The notes under the pieces are model-generated. The model was not told where the DNA came from and searched no databases. It saw only the letters and a program-made list of their open reading frames with translations. This document shows positions 13,834-20,531 of a stretch of 20,636 nt of DNA, in pieces. Position 1 is the first letter of the stretch, and each line of letters opens with the position of its first letter. The position numbers and the translations under genes are program-made. Source of the DNA: JAMCTM01 sp023473545 (GTDB taxonomy: Bacteria; Patescibacteriota; Microgenomatia; Levybacterales; UBA12049); the NCBI GenBank assembly GCA_023473545.1, contig JAMCXO010000014.1, positions 1 to 20,636 on the forward strand, given 5' to 3'.

Positions 13834-14832
13834 ATGAAAATTGCCGGCGCATTCGGTGTTTCATTTGATAAGTTACGAAATACTATGGGTAAACATCTTC
13901 ATCCGTTTGAAAAAGTATTGAGCGTCTCCAAAGAGAATGTTGCTTTGGAATTGAAAGATTTCCCGCTACTCCCTTGGGCTGACTTTTTGCTAAATCCCCG
14001 CCGCCTTCGGGGAAGCGACTTTTTGATGCGTTGGTCGCAAGGCGTGTGGAGCGAAAATCGTCTGATTGAGGCTGTAAATGAAAATGGCGGATATTTTGCC
14101 ATTCCTTATGGGCCAAGCGGAACCGCGCCAACATGTGATGTTCGGGCATTTGAGCTTTATTTCGAACGATTAGAAGCGGCGGGACTTGGAAACATTAAAA
14201 GACCGGATTTACTTATTTTCAAAAAAGACGATAAAGACGGAATTGATAAATTTTTAAAAACCATTGGCGGAGTTCAGGAGTTGCCGTTTATTCAGGAAGA
14301 TAAGTTAAAACCACTGCTCGCCAAAGCTGTTACCGCGATTGAGTGCGAAAATAGTTTGTGGAAATCAAAGAAAATGCCGGATTATGCGGCAGAATTTTCG
14401 GCTCAAAAAAGATTGAATGGGAAACTTGGATTAAAAAAGACAGCGGTATTACCAACAATCATCATTAAGGAAGAAGATCGCGAGCCGTTAAAGAAATGGC
14501 AAGATCAAAATCGTATACCAATTCACGTCTGGCATGTGTTTTACGATCAAGCATTTGGTATTCCTCTCGATGAAGCAGAGCGGCTGATAAATGATGGGCT
14601 GATTGAGCCGACCATTCAAACCTTTCAAGCTCCGGGCGGGGCTACAACAAAGAAAGCGATCTACAAAATTTACTATCGTTACGGATATCCGCTTGGAGAT
14701 GCTGTCGAAGAACCGAAGCTCGTCTCGGCATACGTCGAGGATAAGAACGGACACATTCTGCCTTATGTAAAATTCGACGGCGGGAAATTGAAGATTCGTA
14801 AAGAAGCTATCGAAGTTTTGGACTCTCTATGA
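13834..14832 (+). CDS. Type II restriction endonuclease (possibly AccI-like)
   Basis: A 332-residue protein directly upstream of, and overlapping, an N6-adenine DNA methyltransferase, which is strong context for the endonuclease of a Type II system. A PD-(D/E)XK-like arrangement is visible: RPDLLIFKK (residues 123-131, Pro124-Asp125) and AVTAIECENSLWKSKKMPDY (165-184, Glu170/Glu172 and Lys177). I associate the ECENSLWK..MPDY block with AccI-type enzymes, but this is memory, not a search. ATG 13834 is chosen because the promoter -10 ends at 13820; a TTG-initiated frame from 13783 would begin upstream of transcription. The predicted leader is about 6 nt. ATGA overlap with the methyltransferase (14829-14832) indicates coupling. 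Confidence 0.75.
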   Translation: MKIAGAFGVSFDKLRNTMGKHLHPFEKVLSVSKENVALELKDFPLLPWADFLLNPRRLRGSDFLMRWSQGVWSENRLIEAVNENGGYFAIPYGPSGTAPTCDVRAFELYFERLEAAGLGNIKRPDLLIFKKDDKDGIDKFLKTIGGVQELPFIQEDKLKPLLAKAVTAIECENSLWKSKKMPDYAAEFSAQKRLNGKLGLKKTAVLPTIIIKEEDREPLKKWQDQNRIPIHVWHVFYDQAFGIPLDEAERLINDGLIEPTIQTFQAPGGATTKKAIYKIYYRYGYPLGDAVEEPKLVSAYVEDKNGHILPYVKFDGGKLKIRKEAIEVLDSL

Positions 14833-16340
14833 AAACAGTAACTCGGCAAAAACTGCCTGCGCAATGGGATGAGCGCGAAAAACTGCGCGATAAGGGACAA
14901 TTTTGGACTCCTGACTGGGTTGCAGAAGCAATGGCGGCCTACGTCTCGCGCAACGCCGATTTAGTTTTTGACCCCGGAGCGGGAAAGGGAGCATTCTATA
15001 CTGCGCTAAAAAAAATCTCTCCAAAGAAAAAGTTTTTTGGAATGGATATTGACCCAGGCATCATTTCGCAAGCTAAGGAAGAAGGAATTTTTGATAGTGA
15101 TGCTCAATTAGAAGTACGGGATTTTATTCTCAATCCGCCCAAAAAACTTTTTAAGGCAATCATTGCGAATCCTCCTTATATCCGCCACCATCGTCTCTCA
15201 CAAGAACAGAAAGACCGTTTTCGCAAAATAAGTTTACTTAACATTGGCGATACTTTGGATGGGCGTGCGGGGCTTCATATTTATTTTTTGATACAAGCAT
15301 TGAGTTTGCTTGATAAAGATGGGCGGTTAGCGTTCATTATGCCGGCCGATACCTGCGAGGGTGTTTTTTCAAAAAAACTTTGGAGTTGGATTTCAAAAAA
15401 GTTTCGTATTGATGGGGTTATTACCTTTGACCGCAAAGCGACACCATTCCCTGGCGTTGATACGAACGCCGTTATTTTCTTGATAAGGAGTGATAAACCG
15501 CAAGAAAAATTAAAATGGGTTCGTTGTCTTGAGCCGCAAAGCCGAGGATTATCTAGTTTTCTCAAAAATGATCTTGCCGATGGTAACTTCGATGGCCTGG
15601 AGATTTACAGCCGCAGTTTAGAAGAAGCATTATCTGTAGGACTTTCCCGGAAGCCGCTCGAAAACCACCATTTTGAATTTACGCTCGCCGATTTTGCCCG
15701 CGTAATGCGTGGTATTGCCACTGGCGCAAATGAATTTTTCTTTCTTACAAAAGAACAAGTAAAAACCCTGCAAATCCCTGAAAAATTCTTTTTGCCCGCC
15801 ATCGGCAGGACGAGAGATGTCAAAGAAGCGTTTATTACAAAAGAAACCATAAAGAAACTTGAGGAAAAAGGACGGCCGACTCTGCTTTTCTTTCCGAACG
15901 GTATCAGATGGGAAGATATGCCCGAGGCAGTGAAAAATTATATTCAAGAGGGAGAAAAAAGCGGCCTCGCCAAGCGTGCTTTAATTTCCACGCGACAGCC
16001 TTGGTACAAAATGGAAGTAAGAGAAGTGCCAATGTTTCTTTTTGCATATTTAGGACGGCGTAATGCTCGATTTATCAAAAATGAAGCGGGTATTGTTCCT
16101 CTCACCGGCTTTCTTTGTGTTTATCCTCGTTCCAACGATCAAGAATATGTAGAGAAGCTTTGGCAGATTTTACAGCACCCAAATATAATTTCAAACTTAC
16201 AGTTGGTCGGAAAATCTTATGGCTCCGGAGCAATCAAAGTTGAGCCAAGATCGCTTGAGAGATTGCCAATAAACCCCGAGATCATTAACGAAATTGGTAT
16301 CAAGCCAGTCGTCAGCCGTGAACTACGCCTCTTTGCCTAG
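14829..16340 (+). CDS. N6-adenine DNA methyltransferase (Type II, TaqI/Eco57I-like)
   Basis: A 503-residue modification enzyme that would methylate adenine in the restriction site and protect host DNA. The order is X-region GQFWTPDWVAEAMAAYV (residues 23-39), SAM-binding motif I DPGAGKGAF (48-56), the acidic MDID of motif II (72-75), catalytic motif IV NPPYIRHH (114-121), then a large target-recognition region (about 240-500). Motif order is that of gamma-class N6-adenine enzymes such as M.TaqI. It shares a four-base overlap with the nuclease gene. Here the nuclease gene comes first, an order that needs control to avoid self-cutting on entry into a new host; no C-protein gene is visible. Confidence 0.9.
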   Translation: MKTVTRQKLPAQWDEREKLRDKGQFWTPDWVAEAMAAYVSRNADLVFDPGAGKGAFYTALKKISPKKKFFGMDIDPGIISQAKEEGIFDSDAQLEVRDFILNPPKKLFKAIIANPPYIRHHRLSQEQKDRFRKISLLNIGDTLDGRAGLHIYFLIQALSLLDKDGRLAFIMPADTCEGVFSKKLWSWISKKFRIDGVITFDRKATPFPGVDTNAVIFLIRSDKPQEKLKWVRCLEPQSRGLSSFLKNDLADGNFDGLEIYSRSLEEALSVGLSRKPLENHHFEFTLADFARVMRGIATGANEFFFLTKEQVKTLQIPEKFFLPAIGRTRDVKEAFITKETIKKLEEKGRPTLLFFPNGIRWEDMPEAVKNYIQEGEKSGLAKRALISTRQPWYKMEVREVPMFLFAYLGRRNARFIKNEAGIVPLTGFLCVYPRSNDQEYVEKLWQILQHPNIISNLQLVGKSYGSGAIKVEPRSLERLPINPEIINEIGIKPVVSRELRLFA

Positions 16341-16354
16341 GTCTATGAACTTCC

Positions 16355-16384
16355 CTTGCAATTTCTCCGCCGATCCCTTACAGT
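16355..16384 (+). repeat. 30-bp direct repeat, copy 2 (promoter-like)
   Basis: Exact second copy of 13791-13820. TTGCAA (16356-16361), a 17-nt spacer and TACAGT (16379-16384) lie 9 nt before ATG 16394, so it probably drives the gene at 16394. Sequence identity stops immediately after the -10 box. Confidence 0.9.
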
Positions 16385-16393
16385 GGTATTATC

Positions 16394-16990
16394 ATGCCAA
16401 ATCCTCTGCACGATAGTCAGGGCAGATTCAGCAAAAAGACGCAAAAGCAAGGTTCTCCTGGCATCGCTCAGCTTTTCAAAACCTCTGATTCTTCAGACGA
16501 CACTACCCTAGTTGATGTTAAAATCACCAATCCCCTCCATAGAATTACCCAGATTCTTGAACAGATTAAAAACAGGCAGGGGATTCCGGTAAGCCTTCAT
16601 TTCACCATCCCGCTTTTAGCCCTTCCCCTGGTTTTATTTACTGTTTTTCAGTTGGGCAGGGCGCAAACAGACTGTACCCCTTACTTTACTTCGCACGTCG
16701 GCATCCTTAAATCGTTTAAGGTGCTTGTCCCTAAGCAGGATTCCAGTATCTCCTGGCAATCGCTTTTAGCCTTTCTTCCGGTTATGCCAAGGCCGCAAAG
16801 TCGAAATGAGCTTGTCGCGCGGGACTGGACCCTCCTTTTGGAGGAAAACGGCGATACCGTAACCGTTGTCAAGAATCCCGGTCTTGACGTTACAAGCTAC
16901 GAAAATAAAAGAGTTATTATTAACGGCAATTTCTCCGCCTGTACCCATGCTATTGCCCTAGACGCTCCCCAGAATATTCTGCCGCGCTAG
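16394..16990 (+). CDS. Single-pass membrane protein, hypothetical
   Basis: A 198-residue protein. Residues 1-68 are polar and basic, one transmembrane helix covers about 70-88 (IPLLALPLVLFTVFQLG), and the remaining 110 residues contain two cysteines (Cys93 and Cys182) and a beta-rich ending (WTLLLEENGDTVTVVKNPG, then YENKRVIINGNFSACTHAIAL). The layout fits an N-in protein with an extracytoplasmic domain stabilised by a disulfide. Its promoter is the second copy of the 30-bp repeat, with a predicted leader of about 2 nt and no SD. I do not recognise the family. Confidence 0.65.
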   Translation: MPNPLHDSQGRFSKKTQKQGSPGIAQLFKTSDSSDDTTLVDVKITNPLHRITQILEQIKNRQGIPVSLHFTIPLLALPLVLFTVFQLGRAQTDCTPYFTSHVGILKSFKVLVPKQDSSISWQSLLAFLPVMPRPQSRNELVARDWTLLLEENGDTVTVVKNPGLDVTSYENKRVIINGNFSACTHAIALDAPQNILPR

Positions 16991-17009
16991 CCTGAAAAGA
17001 TCTTAAATC

Positions 17010-17438
17010 TTAATCTAAAATTGCCGCAAAATCGTTCGGAGTAACTATTTTTATACCCTTATATTCTCCAAGATCCAATAAATCGTCATCTCCACTTACA
17101 ATATAATCGGCATGCGCCTCAAAAGCGGCATAAAGGAACTTATCGTCGTTCGGATCTCTTTCAATAATAACTTTATCCGCTTTTGGTGATTCAAGCGTTA
17201 CATAACACAAAGTAAGAAGTTGTTCCATGATTTGTTTTCGTTGTCTTGGGCTGAGCTTATGGAGTTTCGCTATCTTTTTCCTGTTCATAACATCTTCAAC
17301 TTCGGTAAGAATTGAAGGAGATGTTATCAGCAGAAATTTTTGTTCCGTAAAAGCTTTGTAGAGCTTTAGAGGAGCGGAAGATTTTTTGGTTATTAATGCG
17401 CTAATTAAGATATTTGTGTCTAAAACCGCCCGAATCAT
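17010..17438 (-). CDS. PIN-domain toxin (COG1569-like)
   Basis: A 142-residue PIN ribonuclease. VLDTNILISAL (residues 5-15, Asp7), ILTEVEDV (43-50, Glu46), RDPNDDKFLYAA (94-105, Asp98/Asp99) and IVSGDDDLLDL (113-123, Asp117-119) give the complete acidic tetrad of the 'putative TA toxin, PIN family' group. It lies 6 nt after its antitoxin and shares the promoter at 17754-17782. It is homologous along its length to the toxin at 19709-20146, but base composition differs strongly (AT-rich here, GC-rich there). Confidence 0.88.
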   Translation of the reverse strand: MIRAVLDTNILISALITKKSSAPLKLYKAFTEQKFLLITSPSILTEVEDVMNRKKIAKLHKLSPRQRKQIMEQLLTLCYVTLESPKADKVIIERDPNDDKFLYAAFEAHADYIVSGDDDLLDLGEYKGIKIVTPNDFAAILD

Positions 17439-17444
17439 GCATTG

Positions 17445-17747
17445 TTATTTTTGTTCAGCTCGTACTTCTTGTATAGCCAGATCAATCTCTTTTTGAATTT
17501 TGTCAGGATCAGCTTCAGGAATATTTGTCCGAATACTGTCAAGCTTTCGCGCTACATAATTCCATTGAGATTTAGTGAGGCGTTTTGTGGGATCAAGAAG
17601 CCTTTCGTAGTCTTCCATGCTTAAAAGGACTGCCGCGTCACGCTTATATTTTTTAATGATAATTTTGTCTTTTCCATACATAACACGACCAACAAGATCG
17701 GCTAAATTGATTCTGAATTCTTCAATTGAGACTATATTCTTTAACAT
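17445..17747 (-). CDS. Phd/YefM-type antitoxin
   Basis: A 100-residue antitoxin paired with the downstream PIN toxin. The N-terminal half (VSIEEFRINLADLVGRVMYG, then KIIIKKYKRDAAVLLSMEDYERL) is the Phd/YefM DNA-binding fold. The C-terminal half (about 55-100) is charged and helical and should embrace the toxin. ATG 17747 lies 6 nt after a -10 box, so the mRNA should be leaderless. A perfect 12-bp palindrome in the promoter spacer is the obvious operator for autoregulation. Confidence 0.85.
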   Translation of the reverse strand: MLKNIVSIEEFRINLADLVGRVMYGKDKIIIKKYKRDAAVLLSMEDYERLLDPTKRLTKSQWNYVARKLDSIRTNIPEADPDKIQKEIDLAIQEVRAEQK

Positions 17748-17753
17748 AATTTT

Positions 17754-17782
17754 AATATACTGTGAATCTTAAGATTTGTCAA
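17754..17782 (-). promoter_or_regulatory. TA promoter with palindromic operator in the spacer
   Basis: On the minus strand, TTGACA (17782-17777), a 17-nt spacer and TATATT (17759-17754) are followed after six bases by ATG 17747. The spacer holds the perfect palindrome AATCTTAAGATT (17765-17776), placed where a bound antitoxin would block RNA polymerase. Confidence 0.8.
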
Positions 17783-17893
17783 ATTTCGAATTCATCTCGG
17801 GGGTAGGAATGGCGCGGCATATTCAAGACAATTTCTTTTAGATCTTACAGATGTGATTAAACTAAGTTTGTTTGATGTCTCGTTTGACGCCCC

Positions 17894-17922
17894 TTGCAAT
17901 ATATCTTATAGTGTGGTATATA
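17894..17922 (+). promoter_or_regulatory. Leaderless promoter of the repeat-nuclease gene
   Basis: TTGCAA (17894-17899), a 17-nt spacer and TATATA (17917-17922, preceded by TGG as an extended -10) lie exactly six bases before ATG 17929. The -35 shares CTTGCAAT with the 30-bp repeats. Confidence 0.7.
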
Positions 17923-17928
17923 GTTTAT

Positions 17929-19119
17929 ATGTCAAAAGAATTTGAACCTACACAGCAGCAGGGAATAAAGGATACAGGAGGCGTCCAGGATACTGTTCTA
18001 CCTCCTTCTCTGGGTGCTCTTAAGGGAATAGGACCTACCACACGAAGCGCCCTTGAGCGTCTTCAGCAGGAGCACGCGGATACAGGAGGAATACTGGCTT
18101 ATCTTCTGGATAGGTACTTCGAAGGAACAAGTGCGAGAACCCTGGCCGCAGAGACAGGAATATCAAGAGAACCTCTCACAAAGATACTAAGCCAGTGCGG
18201 CGCTTCTCTTCGTACCCAGGCTGATGGAGCAAGACAAATCTGGCAGGATTCTGGGTACCGGGAAAGACAGATTGAGAGATTAAGACGAAACTGGCAAGAC
18301 CCTGAGTATAGAAAAAGACATGCTGAGGCAACAAAAGAACTCTGGCACGACCCTGAATTCAGAAAAAGACAGGCTGATGGAACAAAGCAAAAATGGCAGG
18401 ATCCTGAATTCAGAAAAAGAAATGCTGAGGGATTAAGACAAAACCGGCAGGATTCCGGGTTTAGGGCAAGACAAGCTGAGAAACTAAGACAAAAATGGCA
18501 GGATTCCGGGTTTAGGGCAAGACATATTGAGGCAATAAGACAAGAGCTTTCAAGAAGAGAACAGGATCCTGAGTTTAGGAAAAGGCGGGCTGAGGGATTA
18601 AGACAGGAGCTTTCAAGAAGATGGCAAGACCCTGAGTATAGAAAAAGACATGCCGAGAGACTAGCTACGATCTCCGGTGAAAGATGGGATGTGGGATTTG
18701 CTCAGTCCGCCTGGGAAGCAAATATTGCCCGTGTTCTAAGACATGTGGGTACGGAGTATTATCGGCATAAAAGACTTAATCTCGCTGTTCCCGAGCAGAT
18801 GAGGGGAATGTTTCCCACGGGAAGAACAAGTTTTAATATTGACTTTGTCCTAAAAGATTCAAACGGAAGAGTAGTTGGCTATGAAATCATGGCGCATCCC
18901 TCAGAAGATCCTCTAGGATGGGCCAAATTACAACTGGCCAGGGAGCAATACCCTGATGTTGGAATATACGCTATCACTCAAAGAATATACAGAAAGCTTC
19001 AGAGACAATTTGAAGAAAGAATTAACTCCGATCCCAAACTCGCGGGCTGGGAAACCGAAAAGCAAAACCTCAAAACCAACCCCGAAATATTCGGTTTGGC
19101 ACCCGAGGAAAATGAATAA
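17929..19119 (+). CDS. HTH protein with eight 17-21-residue repeats and nuclease-like domain
   Basis: A 396-residue protein. Residues 30-62 may form a small helical domain. About 63-96 (FEGTSARTLAAETGISREPL onward) form a helix-turn-helix. Residues 102-247 hold eight repeats of the form 'WQDPEFRKRhAEglRQ', with the lead positions at 105, 122, 139, 156, 173 and 190 (period exactly 17), then 211 and 232 (period 21, after ELSRR insertions). They resemble NUMOD3-like basic DNA-binding helices of homing-type endonucleases. Residues 257-350 resemble a Vsr/PD-(D/E)XK fold: QSAWEANIARVL (Glu263), SFNIDFVL (Asp305) and VVGYEIMA (Glu319), where the usual Lys of ExK is Met321; Lys333 could substitute. 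The start is fixed by the promoter. Function unknown; a DNA-binding nuclease or its inactive derivative is inferred. Confidence 0.75.
   Translation: MSKEFEPTQQQGIKDTGGVQDTVLPPSLGALKGIGPTTRSALERLQQEHADTGGILAYLLDRYFEGTSARTLAAETGISREPLTKILSQCGASLRTQADGARQIWQDSGYRERQIERLRRNWQDPEYRKRHAEATKELWHDPEFRKRQADGTKQKWQDPEFRKRNAEGLRQNRQDSGFRARQAEKLRQKWQDSGFRARHIEAIRQELSRREQDPEFRKRRAEGLRQELSRRWQDPEYRKRHAERLATISGERWDVGFAQSAWEANIARVLRHVGTEYYRHKRLNLAVPEQMRGMFPTGRTSFNIDFVLKDSNGRVVGYEIMAHPSEDPLGWAKLQLAREQYPDVGIYAITQRIYRKLQRQFEERINSDPKLAGWETEKQNLKTNPEIFGLAPEENE
18232..18672 (+). repeat. 51-bp coding tandem repeats
   Basis: The DNA encoding the eight WQD..FRKR units repeats with a 51-bp period six times, then with 63-bp spacing. 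Blocks such as 'tggcaggatcctgaattcag' and 'gattccgggtttagggcaag' recur almost unchanged, so part of the array has been duplicated recently. Confidence 0.8.
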
Positions 19120-19139
19120 ACAGCCAGCCGTGAATTAAT

Positions 19140-19168
19140 TTGCCTTTGTTTTTTATTTTTGAAATACT
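19140..19168 (+). promoter_or_regulatory. Leaderless promoter of the small membrane protein gene
   Basis: TTGCCT (19140-19145), a 17-nt spacer and AATACT (19163-19168) lie six bases before ATG 19175. Both boxes are imperfect, but the spacing repeats that of the other promoters in the window. Confidence 0.5.
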
Positions 19169-19174
19169 GTTATC

Positions 19175-19672
19175 ATGGATAACGCAATAGATACTTCTGC
19201 CCAGCAGACTCAACCCGTTCAGCCGTCATTTCAGCCAGCTCCTCCTAATCCGACACCAGCTATCTCTCGGGCGGAATATGCTCAAAATCAGCAAGGCAAA
19301 CGCGGTCATTTACCGCTAGTTCTTATAATCTTAGGTCTTCTTGACTCAATAGAGCCTCTTATTATGGCTTTTACAGTAGTACCCGGGGAAGTTTCGCTAT
19401 ATAAAAATCTGAATACGGGCGGGTACAGCGGATACAACCCAATAATGGGTTATGTACCGGTAGGCGTAATTATTGTAATCGCGCTGGCGCAGATTATTTA
19501 TGGTATTGTGCTTATGGGTAAGCAAAAGCAAGCAGGCGTACTCATGGAGACACAAAAGAAAAAAGCCAAAATCCTGCTTGCCGTGGGGATAGTAGCGGCA
19601 GTTATCGGTATTCCAGTTATGATAATCTCGGTTATTACTCCTATATATAGCCTGACAAATTTTATTAAGTAA
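19175..19672 (+). CDS. Small three-helix membrane protein
   Basis: A 165-residue protein with a Gln/Pro-rich disordered N-terminus (residues 1-42). Membrane segments lie at about 47-66, 92-113 and 130-155, the last two joined by a Lys/Gln-rich loop (GKQKQAGVLMETQKKKAK). A Gly/Tyr/Asn stretch (about 76-92) joins helices 1 and 2. It resembles the proline-tailed small membrane proteins common in CPR genomes, of unknown role. It stands alone between the repeat-nuclease gene and the converging TA module. Confidence 0.65.
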   Translation: MDNAIDTSAQQTQPVQPSFQPAPPNPTPAISRAEYAQNQQGKRGHLPLVLIILGLLDSIEPLIMAFTVVPGEVSLYKNLNTGGYSGYNPIMGYVPVGVIIVIALAQIIYGIVLMGKQKQAGVLMETQKKKAKILLAVGIVAAVIGIPVMIISVITPIYSLTNFIK

Positions 19673-19708
19673 AATGGAGGGGAGGATAAGCGGTGAGACA
19701 GGAAACAG

Positions 19709-20146
19709 TCAGGATGTTTTCTCTCTGGCGAGGAGGTCAAGGAACTGGCGGGGACTGAGGATCCGCACTCCCTGGTATTCCTTAAGATCCTGGAGATTAC
19801 GGTCTCCTGTCACGAGATACTCCGCGTGGCCGGAGAGGGCGGTGGCGAGGATGAGGTCGTCTTCGGGGTGGGTGGCGATGCCCTGGACGGGGATGGTAAG
19901 AGGAGTGAGGAGCGCTTGGCGCCGAAACAGGCGCAAGGCCGCTGTCTGGTCTTCTGGTGTGAGGCGCTTAGCAAAGTAGGGCTGCGTCAAGGTTCTGGTC
20001 AGTTCAGCCAAGAGGTGTTCGGAAACGATGAGTTGGTAGGCACGGCCGTGCCAGCGGCGGAGTAAGGCGCCAGGAACGCTGCCAGCGAGCAGGAGACCGG
20101 CGACACCGGAGGCGAGGACGTTCGTGTCCAGCACCGCCGTGATCAT
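19709..20146 (-). CDS. PIN-domain toxin (COG1569-like), GC-rich
   Basis: A 145-residue PIN ribonuclease with VLDTNVLASGV (residues 5-15, Asp7), HLLAELTRTL (44-53, Glu48), THPEDDLILATA (92-103, Asp96/Asp97) and LVTGDRNLQDL (111-121, Asp115). It is homologous over its full length to the toxin at 17010-17438, but its codons are strongly G/C-ending, unlike most neighbouring genes, which suggests transfer from a GC-rich donor. It begins with an ATGA overlap on the antitoxin stop (20143-20146). Confidence 0.9.
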   Translation of the reverse strand: MITAVLDTNVLASGVAGLLLAGSVPGALLRRWHGRAYQLIVSEHLLAELTRTLTQPYFAKRLTPEDQTAALRLFRRQALLTPLTIPVQGIATHPEDDLILATALSGHAEYLVTGDRNLQDLKEYQGVRILSPRQFLDLLAREKTS

Positions 20147-20454
20147 ACCTGCCGAGCAGTTCCGCTCTCCTTGCGCCGCTCCTGCCGGGCAGTCTGGACA
20201 GCTTTCGCAACTTCCCGCTCCAGTTCCTCCACCGCTTGCCCCTTAAAGGCTTCACCGATTCGATAGAGCGCTTGGAAATCTGCCTCCCGTTGCGCTTCGA
20301 GTTCCTTGAACAGCTCCATGTCCCGGGCGGAGATGATACCCGCCACGGGAATGCCGCTTTTCTCCACTACCACGCGGCTCTCTCCCCGGTAGACCTGGTT
20401 CAAGAGCTTACTGAACTGCTGGCGGACGTCGGTAACGTTCATTGTTTGGGTCAT
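20143..20454 (-). CDS. Phd/YefM-type antitoxin, GC-rich
   Basis: A 103-residue antitoxin of the GC-rich TA module. MNVTDVRQQFSKLLNQVYRG, then RVVVEKSGIPVAGIISARDMELF, is a textbook Phd/YefM N-terminal domain. The C-terminal half is a long charged helix rich in Glu, Arg and Ala. ATG 20454 is used; ATG 20442 (MNVTDV) is a possible internal start that fits the family N-terminus better. A perfect AGGAGG (20481-20476) lies 21 nt upstream, too far for normal initiation, with no in-frame start between. The leader of about 40 nt contrasts with the leaderless native genes. Twin TTCTGTACA sites in the promoter are likely operators. Confidence 0.88.
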   Translation of the reverse strand: MTQTMNVTDVRQQFSKLLNQVYRGESRVVVEKSGIPVAGIISARDMELFKELEAQREADFQALYRIGEAFKGQAVEELEREVAKAVQTARQERRKESGTARQV

Positions 20455-20497
20455 AGGTTCGCTTAGCGCGTCTCACCTCCTTTGGGGTGTTTCTATC

Positions 20498-20531
20498 TGT
20501 ACAGAATACATCAAAGGTGTACAGAAGTCAA
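20498..20531 (-). promoter_or_regulatory. Promoter and twin operators of the GC-rich TA module
   Basis: On the minus strand, TTGACT (20531-20526), a 17-nt spacer and TATTCT (20508-20503) form a good promoter. TTCTGTACA occurs twice (20526-20518 and 20506-20498), exactly 20 bp apart, or about two helical turns. One copy overlaps the -35 end and the other overlaps the -10, where it extends into the palindrome TCTGTACAGA. This is the layout expected for cooperative antitoxin binding. Confidence 0.75.

Noticed and set aside
595..16340. Alternative genetic code (TGA as glycine)
   Set aside because: TGA terminates several full-length genes at sensible ends and no conserved domain is interrupted by TGA.
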